Assembly: GCA_001775055.1 (NCBI GenBank) | Contig: MFBU01000005.1 | Location: 80,492 to 131,923 of the forward strand | Source: Candidatus Curtissbacteria bacterium RIFCSPLOWO2_02_41_11 | GTDB taxonomy: Bacteria; Patescibacteriota; Microgenomatia; Curtissbacterales; GWA2-41-24 | Direction of reading: 5' to 3' | Length of the DNA: 51,432 nucleotides | Shown here: one piece after another, positions 1 to 7,830 of the stretch | Numbering within the stretch: the first letter of the stretch is position 1 | Layout of the letters: every line of letters starts with the position of its first letter | Notes under the pieces: generated by a model | What the model saw: only the letters and a program-made list of their open reading frames with translations | The model's database searches: none | Told to the model about the DNA's origin: nothing | Translations under genes and position numbers: made by a program

Positions 1-2
1 GA

Positions 3-212
3 TCAAAGACAGGTACGAATCAGGAAATTTTAGATTCGATTGATCCGAAAGTTGCCATTATTCAAGTCGGCAAAAACAGCTTCGGCCACCCGCACAAAGA
101 AGTACTGGAGATGCTAGGATCAAAAGGAGTAAAAATATATCGTAATGATATCAATGGTGTCATTGAGTTGAAGAGTGATGGAGACAACTACAAAGTCAAA
201 AGCTCCAACTAA
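3..212 (+). CDS. ComEC/Rec2-like competence protein, C-terminal metallo-beta-lactamase domain fragment (5' truncated by window)
   Basis: Open frame from base 3 gives SKTGTNQEILDSIDPKVAIIQVGKNSFGHPHKEVLEMLGSKGVKIYRNDINGVIELKSDG..., which matches the ComEC C-terminal GHP-motif region. Confidence 0.75.
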   Translation, partial: SKTGTNQEILDSIDPKVAIIQVGKNSFGHPHKEVLEMLGSKGVKIYRNDINGVIELKSDGDNYKVKSSN

Positions 213-291
213 CAATTGACAATTGACAATTAACCCCACTTCGTCAAGTGAGACACTTGACTTCGAGGGGCAAGCAATTGACAATTGACAC
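209..291. repeat. ~80-bp dispersed element, copy A (GACAATT arrays around a CACTTCGTCAAGTG..CACTTGACTTCGAGGGG hairpin)
   Basis: Core repeats at 4624-4700 and, reversed, at 7719-7776. Confidence 0.9.
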
Positions 292-1938
292 ATGATGCTT
301 CGAGAACAGATTAAAAAAGACATTGCAAAAGCAATTTCCAATTTCAAATTTCCAATTTCAAATGCGGAAATAGAAGTTACAAGGACTTCTGACCCGGAAT
401 TTGGAGATTTTGCGACGAATCTTCCTTTAAAAATTAGCCGAGGTAGCAAGCAGTCTCCAATGGAGTCTGCTAGACTTTTGGCTGATAGTTTAAAAGATTT
501 GCCTTACGTTGAAAAACTAGAGGTTAAGGAGCCGGGATTTATCAATTTTTTCCTCAAAAACGAGGTTTGGCAAAAACAAGTAGAGGATGTACTCAATCGG
601 GGATCAAAATACGGAGCGAACGAAATTGCCAAGGGGCAGAAGGCAAGAGTTGAGTTTGTATCGGCTAACCCGACAGGGCCTTTGCATTTTGGCAACGCGC
701 GCGGCGGGCCGATCGGCGACAGCTTGGCTTCAGTTCTTGAGTTTTGCGGATATCAAGTACTTCGGGAATATATTGACAATGATCGGGGAAATCAGGTTTG
801 TGACCTTGGTAAAACTTTGGCAGCCAGAGCCGGCTTTATTAAAGTCAATAAGGCTGATTTGGTTTATCAAGGTGCCTATACCAAAGAAATTGCCCAAAAA
901 ATTAAGCCAAAAATAGGCAGAATTACCAATCTTTCCGAAAGACAAATTATCCAAAAAGCAGGTGAAGTTGGTGTTGCGATTCTCTTTAAAGAAATAATTG
1001 CCGACATTGCCGACATGGGCATTAAATACGATCTGGTTGTTCACGAAAGCGATTTGCAAAAGGAAGCTGCTAAAGTGCTAAGTGGACTTGAAAAAAAGGG
1101 ATTACTGGTCAAAAAAGAAGGCGCTGTCTGGTTTGCTCCACGCAACGAATTTTTAAAGGATAAAGATGCGGTAGTTATTAAATCCGACGGTTCGTACACC
1201 TATTTTACGGCCGATGTTGTTTATCACCAGCAAAAATTTGCAAGCGGTTACAATCTGGTCGTTGATATTTTCGGCAGCAATACTGTCGGTCATGTCCCAA
1301 AACTTAAGTCTTTAGCCCAAGCGTTAGGGTTTGACCTTTCTAAATTTAAGGTGATTTTATATCAGTTTGTCAGGATAAAGAGGGGGAATGAGGTTGTAAA
1401 AATGAGCAAGCGCGCCGGCAATTTTGTGACTGTTCGGGAAGTTTTGGACGAAGTCGGTCGCGACGCAACCCGCTTTTTTATCCTGATGCATGATGCCAAT
1501 TCCCATATTGATTTTGATTTGGATTTGGCGCGTAAGAAATCAAAGGAAAATCCGGTTTATTATGTGCAATACGCAAACGCGAGAATCTGCAGTATATTGA
1601 CTAAAGCTAAACGACAAACGACTAACGCAAAAATTGACTACCCACTACCCACTACCCACTACCAACTACTAACTACCAACTACGAACTAGATCTCATCAA
1701 ACAAATTACTAGATTGCCGGAATTAGTCGAGGATATTGGCCAAAGTTTTGCAGTGCATCGGCTAACGACTTATGCAATCGAGCTTGCCGATTCGTTCCAT
1801 AAGTTCTATGAAAATTGTCAGGTTTTAGGTACCGGTGGTGATTTAGAGTCGGCTCGGCTAAGTTTGATTTTGGCCACCAAAATTGCCCTTTTTAATACTC
1901 TAAAACTTCTGGGCGTTTCCGCCCCGGAAAAAATGTGA
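292..1938 (+). CDS. argS: Arginyl-tRNA synthetase
   Basis: VEFVSANPTGPLHFGNARGGPIGDSLA (HIGH-like), YVQYANARICSI, KMSKRAGNFVTVREVLDEVGRDATRF; carries an in-frame 7-mer array insertion near 1636-1690. Confidence 0.95.
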   Translation: MMLREQIKKDIAKAISNFKFPISNAEIEVTRTSDPEFGDFATNLPLKISRGSKQSPMESARLLADSLKDLPYVEKLEVKEPGFINFFLKNEVWQKQVEDVLNRGSKYGANEIAKGQKARVEFVSANPTGPLHFGNARGGPIGDSLASVLEFCGYQVLREYIDNDRGNQVCDLGKTLAARAGFIKVNKADLVYQGAYTKEIAQKIKPKIGRITNLSERQIIQKAGEVGVAILFKEIIADIADMGIKYDLVVHESDLQKEAAKVLSGLEKKGLLVKKEGAVWFAPRNEFLKDKDAVVIKSDGSYTYFTADVVYHQQKFASGYNLVVDIFGSNTVGHVPKLKSLAQALGFDLSKFKVILYQFVRIKRGNEVVKMSKRAGNFVTVREVLDEVGRDATRFFILMHDANSHIDFDLDLARKKSKENPVYYVQYANARICSILTKAKRQTTNAKIDYPLPTTHYQLLTTNYELDLIKQITRLPELVEDIGQSFAVHRLTTYAIELADSFHKFYENCQVLGTGGDLESARLSLILATKIALFNTLKLLGVSAPEKM

Positions 1939-2828
1939 AGAAGATTTTGCTCTTGATAGTTGTCATATTTTCCGTCATTTTTGGCTATTCTCTGGCGACC
2001 TCAAATCTTTTAAAGAATAATAGAGAGTTGCCACCAATGCCGAGTGGACAGAAAAGCGCTATTTTACGCTTGGCTTTAGTTTCTGATTCGCATAAAGACA
2101 ATGAAAATTTAAAAAAAGCCCTTCGACAAGCTGGCGGCATGGGGATTAATTTGGTAATTGGCCTTGGCGATTACACCAATGTGGGCACGCTTGAGGAGTT
2201 AAGACAAGCCAAGGAGATATTTGATCAGTCAAAACTTGATTATCTGTTAACTGCCGGTGACCATGATCTTTGGGATAGCCGAGACAAAGGAAAAGATCCT
2301 CTTTCAAATTTTAAGGAAGTATTTGGCCTGTCCTCACAAGTATTTGAAAAGGATAATATACAGTTTGTTATAGTAGATAATAGTGATATATATAAGGGAA
2401 TTTCCCAAGAAGATTGGGAAATTCTAAAGAGTATCAAAAGTATCAAGAGTACCAAAAGTACCACGAGCTCAAATAGCCAGCAAGCACTTGATACCCGTGA
2501 TACTCTTAACACTCGTGGTACCCTTATCTTCGTCTTTGCCCAGAAAACGCCTTTTCATCCGGATTCAAAGCATGTCATGGGTTCGGAAAGCGCGCAGGTG
2601 GCAGATCAGGCTAAGGAGTTAATGACGCTTCTTGAGGATAAAAAGGTGGATGGATTCTTCAGTGGCGATTTGCATTTTTTTGCCGAGTATCAAAGTCCCA
2701 GCGGTCTTGTTAAAATGACCACTGTTGGCGCAGTGGCCAAAGAGCGCAATTTCCAAGGCCCGCGTTTTGCGATTCTGGCGGTTTTTGACGACTATTCTTG
2801 GGAAGTCGAAGATGTTGAGATTCGTTAA
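1935..2828 (+). CDS. Metallophosphoesterase, N-terminal signal/TM
   Basis: LVSDSHKDNENL, GLGDYTN, TAGDHDLWD, FSGDLHFF motifs; hydrophobic N-terminus; overlaps the argS stop by 4 bp. Confidence 0.8.
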   Translation: MKKILLLIVVIFSVIFGYSLATSNLLKNNRELPPMPSGQKSAILRLALVSDSHKDNENLKKALRQAGGMGINLVIGLGDYTNVGTLEELRQAKEIFDQSKLDYLLTAGDHDLWDSRDKGKDPLSNFKEVFGLSSQVFEKDNIQFVIVDNSDIYKGISQEDWEILKSIKSIKSTKSTTSSNSQQALDTRDTLNTRGTLIFVFAQKTPFHPDSKHVMGSESAQVADQAKELMTLLEDKKVDGFFSGDLHFFAEYQSPSGLVKMTTVGAVAKERNFQGPRFAILAVFDDYSWEVEDVEIR

Positions 2829-2846
2829 GTGACTTAAGTTACTTAT

Positions 2847-4121
2847 ATGCAAAATACTTTTGAAAAAATTACTTTAGACAACGGTCTTCGCCTAATTTTG
2901 GCGCCGCTGCCGGCGTTTCGCTCAATAACGGCCATTATTCTTTGCGGTGCCGGCAGCCGCTATGAAACACGCGAAACCAACGGCGTTTCGCACTTTCTGG
3001 AGCACATGTTTTTTAAAGGTACAAAATCCCGTCCGACAGCTGCCGAAATCTCCCATGCCCTCGACGAAATCGGCGCCGATTACAATGCTTTCACCGGCAA
3101 AGAAACTACCGGTTATCACATAAAATCTGCCAGCGAACATTTACCTCTGATCTTAGAAATGCTTTCTGACATGCTTTGGAATTCCAAATTCGACGAGGCT
3201 GAAATCGAAAAGGAACGGGGTGTAATTATCGAAGAGCTCAATCTTTATGAGGATACGCCGATGCGCCGGGTTAGCGAGGTTTACGAGCAGGTTTTATGGG
3301 GAGATCAGCCTTTGGGCTGGGATATCGGCGGCCGTAAAGAAGTCATTGGCAAATTAGGGCGCGCTGATTTTATTGACTACATTAATGCCCGCTATCTGCC
3401 CAATAACATGGTAATTTCGCTGGCCGGGCATTTTGATGAAAAAAAAACAGTCGCCTTAGTTGAAAAATATTTTGGCCATAAAGCTCGTCAGTCGGTTGGC
3501 GGTTTTGTGCCGGTTTCGGAAAATCAAAAAAAGCCACAACTAAAAGTTATTTACAAAAAAACCGACCAGGCCCATTTGGTAGTCGGCGTGCGCAGCTTTA
3601 AAATCGGCCATCCCAACCGTTATATTGCGGCGGTTTTAGGGACAATTTTAGGCGGCGGCATGTCTTCCAGGCTTTTTATCAATGTTCGCGAAAAGCGCGG
3701 TTTGGCTTATTACGTGCGTGCCGATCACGAATCTTACCTTGATACCGGAACACTGGCGGCCTCAGCCGGAGTTGATCTTAGGCGTATAGAGGATGCCATC
3801 AAAGTTATACTTTTGGAATTCAAAAAAATTACCAAGGAGAAGGTGCTAGATAAGGAACTGAAAAAGGCCAAGGAATATCTAAAGGGCAGGATTATTCTGG
3901 CCTGGGAAGACTCTCGAACAGCTGCTCTTTCATTTGGCAGTGATGAGATTTTGGAAGGCAAGGTGCGAACTTTGGATGAATATTTAAAGCGGATTGATGA
4001 GGTTAGGGCAGAGGATATTCTGCGGGTTGCCCAGTTTTTATTTACCAACAATAAACTTAACTTGGCGGTTATTGGACCGTTTCGCGATGCGGTAAAGTTT
4101 GAAAAAATACTTCAACTCTGA
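2847..4121 (+). CDS. M16 family zinc peptidase (insulinase/processing peptidase-like)
   Basis: HFLEHMFFKGT (HxxEH), E residues downstream, GGGMSSRLFINVREKRGLAYYV. Confidence 0.92.
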   Translation: MQNTFEKITLDNGLRLILAPLPAFRSITAIILCGAGSRYETRETNGVSHFLEHMFFKGTKSRPTAAEISHALDEIGADYNAFTGKETTGYHIKSASEHLPLILEMLSDMLWNSKFDEAEIEKERGVIIEELNLYEDTPMRRVSEVYEQVLWGDQPLGWDIGGRKEVIGKLGRADFIDYINARYLPNNMVISLAGHFDEKKTVALVEKYFGHKARQSVGGFVPVSENQKKPQLKVIYKKTDQAHLVVGVRSFKIGHPNRYIAAVLGTILGGGMSSRLFINVREKRGLAYYVRADHESYLDTGTLAASAGVDLRRIEDAIKVILLEFKKITKEKVLDKELKKAKEYLKGRIILAWEDSRTAALSFGSDEILEGKVRTLDEYLKRIDEVRAEDILRVAQFLFTNNKLNLAVIGPFRDAVKFEKILQL

Positions 4122-4154
4122 CAATTGACAATTGACAATTGACAATTGACAATT
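4119..4154. repeat. 7-bp tandem array, unit GACAATT
   Basis: tgacaattgacaattgacaattgacaattgacaatt. Confidence 0.97.
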
Positions 4155-4159
4155 AAGGT

Positions 4160-4621
4160 ATGCAAAGGACTGTTGTTTTATTAAAACCGGATAGCATCCA
4201 GCGCGGCCTTATCGGTGAAATTATTCATCGCTTTGAGCGAAAAGGCTTAAAACTGGTCGGTCTTAAAATGATGGCGGTTTCAGATGCTCTTTTGGAGGAG
4301 CATTACGCCCACCACAAAGACAAACCCTTTTTTGCCGGGCTTAAAAAATTTATGTCGTCTGCGCCGATTGTCTGTGTGCTGCTTGAGGGGAAAGATGCGG
4401 TTAGTGTCGTTCGTAAAATGGCGGGTTTAACCAGCGGCAGGGAGGCGGAATTGGGTAGTATCCGCGGCGATTTTTCAATGTCAACCAGCGCCAATATTAT
4501 CCATGTTTCCGATACAGAGGCCGCTGCCCGTGAAGAAGAAACCCGCTTTTTCAAAAAGGATGAGATTTTTGATTGGGAAAGCGCTGTTGCCCCTTATCTT
4601 TACGGCGAAGACGAGAAATAA
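4160..4621 (+). CDS. ndk: Nucleoside diphosphate kinase
   Basis: RTVVLLKPDSIQRGLIGEII, HHKDKPFF, GSIRGDFSMSTSANIIHVSDT (NIIHGSD-like). Confidence 0.95.
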   Translation: MQRTVVLLKPDSIQRGLIGEIIHRFERKGLKLVGLKMMAVSDALLEEHYAHHKDKPFFAGLKKFMSSAPIVCVLLEGKDAVSVVRKMAGLTSGREAELGSIRGDFSMSTSANIIHVSDTEAAAREEETRFFKKDEIFDWESAVAPYLYGEDEK

Positions 4622-4623
4622 CT

Positions 4624-4700
4624 CCAACTGACAATTGACAACTGACCCTACTTCGTCAAGTAAAACACTTGACTTCGAAGGGCAAGCAATTGACAATTGA
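4624..4700. repeat. ~80-bp dispersed element, copy B
   Basis: actgacaattgacaactgaccctacttcgtcaagtaaaacacttgacttcgaagggcaagcaattgacaattga. Confidence 0.9.
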
Positions 4701-4704
4701 AATT

Positions 4705-5646
4705 GTGATCCAGCAAAAAATTACCAGGCATTTCCTTCGTCAGTACAAGCATTTTGTGCCGCACCATGATGAACAGGGTCAGCACCGGCGGGCGCAAGCT
4801 TTAACATTGCCGGCCTTGTTTTTGTATCTGCAGGTTTTGGTAGTTTTGACAGCCGGCCTTTATCTAATCCGTCTTAAAGCTCCGCACATTTTGGGAACGG
4901 CCAAGTTTACGGCCGAGCAAATTATTACTTTGACCAATGCCGCTAGGCAAAAGAATGATTTGCCCCCGCTTGCTTTTAATGATTCTTTGTCGCAGGCGGC
5001 CGGTGCCAAAGCCGGCGACATGTTTGCCCTCGATTATTGGGCCCACAATTCGCCGACAGGCAACACCCCTTGGAGTTTTATAACTCGGGCAGGCTACCGC
5101 TACATATTTGCCGGTGAAAATCTGGCGCGGGATTTTAGTGATGCCGGCTCGGTAGTTGACGCCTGGATGAATTCTCCTTCGCACAGGAGTAATCTTCTTG
5201 ATAAAAATTTCAAAGATATCGGCGTGGCGGTGGTTAATGACAAATTTGGTGGCAGAGATAGCACTTTAGTTGTGCAGATGTTCGGAACGGCGGTTTCGGC
5301 GGCGCCGGCTACTCAACCACTGGCCCAAACCCCTGGTGAAGGCTTGGGTCAGCAAATTAAGCCTTCACCAGAGGCTGTAATCCAAACGCCCATAACGCCT
5401 CAAGGGGTAACCGCCATAGTTGCGGGTCCTGCCGAAGTGACGGTTTTGGCAACCAAACAATTTTCGATTGCCAAAGGGGCGGCATTGGGTTTGGTCAGCT
5501 TTATATTTTTGCTGTTTGTACTTGAGGCTGTAGTAACTTTAAGACGGGCTGATCTGCGGCTAAGATCTGGGATTATTGCCCATTTGGCGCTTTTGGCTTT
5601 TGTGCTCTTTGCGGTTTGGTATGCGACAGCCGGAGCGATAATTTGA
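4705..5646 (+). CDS. CAP/SCP-domain (YkwD-like) membrane protein
   Basis: LTNAARQKNDLPPLAFNDSLSQAAGAKAGDMFALDYWAHNSPTG...AGENLARDF...WMNSPSHRSNLLDKNFKDIGVAV; ORF track starts at a TTG (4669) inside a repeat element, GTG 4705 is more plausible. Confidence 0.85.
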   Translation: MIQQKITRHFLRQYKHFVPHHDEQGQHRRAQALTLPALFLYLQVLVVLTAGLYLIRLKAPHILGTAKFTAEQIITLTNAARQKNDLPPLAFNDSLSQAAGAKAGDMFALDYWAHNSPTGNTPWSFITRAGYRYIFAGENLARDFSDAGSVVDAWMNSPSHRSNLLDKNFKDIGVAVVNDKFGGRDSTLVVQMFGTAVSAAPATQPLAQTPGEGLGQQIKPSPEAVIQTPITPQGVTAIVAGPAEVTVLATKQFSIAKGAALGLVSFIFLLFVLEAVVTLRRADLRLRSGIIAHLALLAFVLFAVWYATAGAII

Positions 5647-5654
5647 GATGCAAA

Positions 5655-5735
5655 AAGACGAACGACTAATGACTAAAGCCGTCATAAATTAAATTTTTTG
5701 ATTGCATTAGTCTTTAGTCTTTAGACTTTAGACAT
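5655..5735. repeat. Inverted 7-mer arrays (GACTAAA-like, then TTTAGTC-like)
   Basis: cgaacgactaatgactaaag ... cattagtctttagtctttagactttagac. Confidence 0.85.
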
Positions 5736-5742
5736 CAATAAA

Positions 5743-5994
5743 ATGAAACAGTTTGATACAGTTGCTCATATATTTTTACTATTCGCACTTGGCCTTGGGG
5801 CTGTTGGTATTTACCGCTCGCGCTATGATGCGACGGGGCAATTTTTAGTAATTCTGGTGCTTTCGGTCTTTTATATTCTTTGGGGAGTACTTTACCATCA
5901 TCTCAGGGGTGATTTAAAAAGAAAGCTTTTTTTTGAATATCTGATTTTGGCCTCAATCGCCGGCGTGGTAGGGTTTTTGGTATTTGTGAGGTAA
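5743..5994 (+). CDS. Small multi-TM membrane protein, unknown
   Basis: 83 aa with three hydrophobic segments. Confidence 0.6.
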   Translation: MKQFDTVAHIFLLFALGLGAVGIYRSRYDATGQFLVILVLSVFYILWGVLYHHLRGDLKRKLFFEYLILASIAGVVGFLVFVR

Positions 5995-6004
5995 AACCGC
6001 GGAA

Positions 6005-6463
6005 CTACGCGGAACGATACGCAGAAATACGCGGACGCGCACTGTCGTAGACCCTACGGATGATCTCTACACCTTTCGGATTACCGAAATTTACCAAAAA
6101 GCCTAATTTAAATCGCGAGTTTTTTAAATAATGCCAGAATTGGGCGATATCTTCTTTATGCAAGAAAGGTTTGGCTTTCAATTCAATTAAGATTATATTG
6201 TTAACCAGAAGATCAGGCGTATAGACTCCAACTTTTACTCCCAAATAATACACTGGTATTTGTTTTTCTCTTTCAACAGTTAAACCTTTACTGTTTAGTT
6301 CTAGTTCTAGCGCTTTCTGATAAACAGTTTCCTTTTGAGTATTGCGGAATTTCTTATAAATATTAAAGCACGCTCCGCGGATTAAGTAAGATTGTCTTTG
6401 ATATAGCAGGTTTGTATCTGCTTTATTCCGCGTTATACTCTGCATAGTTCTGCGGCTCGTCAC
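6005..6463 (-). CDS. GxxExxY-type protein (PD-(D/E)XK-like)
   Basis: KETVYQKALELELNSKGLTVEREKQIPVYYLGVKVGVYTPDLLVNNIILIELKA typical of the GxxExxY family. Confidence 0.8.
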   Translation of the reverse strand: MTSRRTMQSITRNKADTNLLYQRQSYLIRGACFNIYKKFRNTQKETVYQKALELELNSKGLTVEREKQIPVYYLGVKVGVYTPDLLVNNIILIELKAKPFLHKEDIAQFWHYLKNSRFKLGFLVNFGNPKGVEIIRRVYDSARPRISAYRSA

Positions 6464-7026
6464 GGATTTATCACGCAGTAGTTGCGGTCGGGTTGAAAGG
6501 TGCAGATAAGTACTCCAGGTTGGATATCAGGATCATTGCTGTTTTCCAGTGCTGCTGAAAGAACGTAGGAAAAATCGGAAGGATTATTATAATAATAACC
6601 GCTGAAATCTTGATAAGCTGGGTCTTTGGGGAGTTGTTGCATATAGGTAATACTGTTACATATAAAAGCTGTTTTTGAAGGATCTGGATCTTGCCATTCG
6701 ATTATATGCAAATCTCCTGTAACATTGCATCGGATTCTGCCGCTTGATGAGTCAGGATATTTGCCGTTAGTCTCAAAGTAAAGATCGAGGGCCGACTGGA
6801 CGGATTTTAAATCGTTTTTACGGCGGCCGTCGCGGCTTTTCATCTGAGCATTTATAAAAGAGGTGGAAACTACAGCAATCAAGATGGCGATAATGGTTAT
6901 GACTACCAGAAGCTCGATAAGCGTAAAGCCTTTGGCTTTACAGTATTTTGTATTTAGTATTTTGCATTTAGTATTTCTGATACCAGATACTAGATACCAG
7001 ATACTAGATACTTTAAGGAAGGGCAT
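6460..7026 (-). CDS. Type IV prepilin-like protein
   Basis: KGFTLIELLVVITIIAILIAVVSTSF prepilin signal; leader encoded by a 7-mer array. Confidence 0.9.
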   Translation of the reverse strand: MPFLKVSSIWYLVSGIRNTKCKILNTKYCKAKGFTLIELLVVITIIAILIAVVSTSFINAQMKSRDGRRKNDLKSVQSALDLYFETNGKYPDSSSGRIRCNVTGDLHIIEWQDPDPSKTAFICNSITYMQQLPKDPAYQDFSGYYYNNPSDFSYVLSAALENSNDPDIQPGVLICTFQPDRNYCVINP

Positions 7027-7068
7027 TACTTTAAGTGTAAAGGGAAAAGCGGGAAGTGTAAAGCTTGG

Positions 7069-7749
7069 CTAGTTGGAGGGGCTAACTACGCAGTAATTGC
7101 GTCCGCTTTGGGGAACACAGGGAAGTGTGCCGGGAACGTAATTGGGGCTATTAATATTCTCAGGATCATTGGTGTTTTCCAATTTGGCAGAGAGGACATA
7201 GGAAAGATAGGAGGAGTTAGGTTCATAGTAATAGGGAATTTCGCCGGTCGGGTCTTTAGGCAGCTGCTGCAGATAGATGATAATTAGTGGTCCTGGTTTG
7301 CCGTTTTCTATTTTTGGACAATCAAATTTAGCTCCCCAACCGACAGATTTACCTACCGTGGGGCCCGGAGGACCGATCCGCATCATGCAGAAGATCTGAC
7401 CGTGGGGATCAGAACTTAAAGGATATGCTCCATTAGTCTGGAGGTAGAGTTCCAGCCCTTGCTGGACGGCCTTAAGATCGGCTTTTCTTTTACCGTCACG
7501 ACCCTTAATCTGGGCATTGGTAAATGAGGCGGAAACCGCGGCAATCAGAATGGCAATTATGGTCATGACGACCAGCAATTCAATTAGCGTAAAGCCTTTG
7601 GCTTTACAGTATTTTGTATTTAGTATTTTGCCTGCCTGCCGGCAAGGCAGGTATTTAGTATTTCTGATACAAGATACCAGATACCAGATACTAGATACTT
7701 TAAGGAAGGGCATTAATTTAATTGTCAAATGCTTGCCCCTCGAAGTCAA
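7069..7749 (-). CDS. Type IV prepilin-like protein
   Basis: KGFTLIELLVVMTIIAILIAAVSASF; leader encoded by repeats; paralog of 6460-7026. True start probably MPFLKV. Confidence 0.9.
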   Translation of the reverse strand: MTSRGKHLTIKLMPFLKVSSIWYLVSCIRNTKYLPCRQAGKILNTKYCKAKGFTLIELLVVMTIIAILIAAVSASFTNAQIKGRDGKRKADLKAVQQGLELYLQTNGAYPLSSDPHGQIFCMMRIGPPGPTVGKSVGWGAKFDCPKIENGKPGPLIIIYLQQLPKDPTGEIPYYYEPNSSYLSYVLSAKLENTNDPENINSPNYVPGTLPCVPQSGRNYCVVSPSN

Positions 7750-7826
7750 GTGTTTACTTGACGAAGTAGGGTCAACTACGAACTATAAACTATGAACTAT
7801 GAACCACGAACTGTGAACAATGAACG
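7719..7826. repeat. Dispersed element copy C (reverse) plus AACTATG 7-mer array
   Basis: ttgcccctcgaagtcaagtgtttacttgacgaagtagggtc then aactacgaactataaactatgaactatgaaccacgaactgtgaacaatgaac. Confidence 0.9.
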
Positions 7827-7830
7827 GATT

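Noticed and set aside
4119-4154. CRISPR array
   Set aside because: Units are 7 bp and tandem without spacers; no cas genes in the window.
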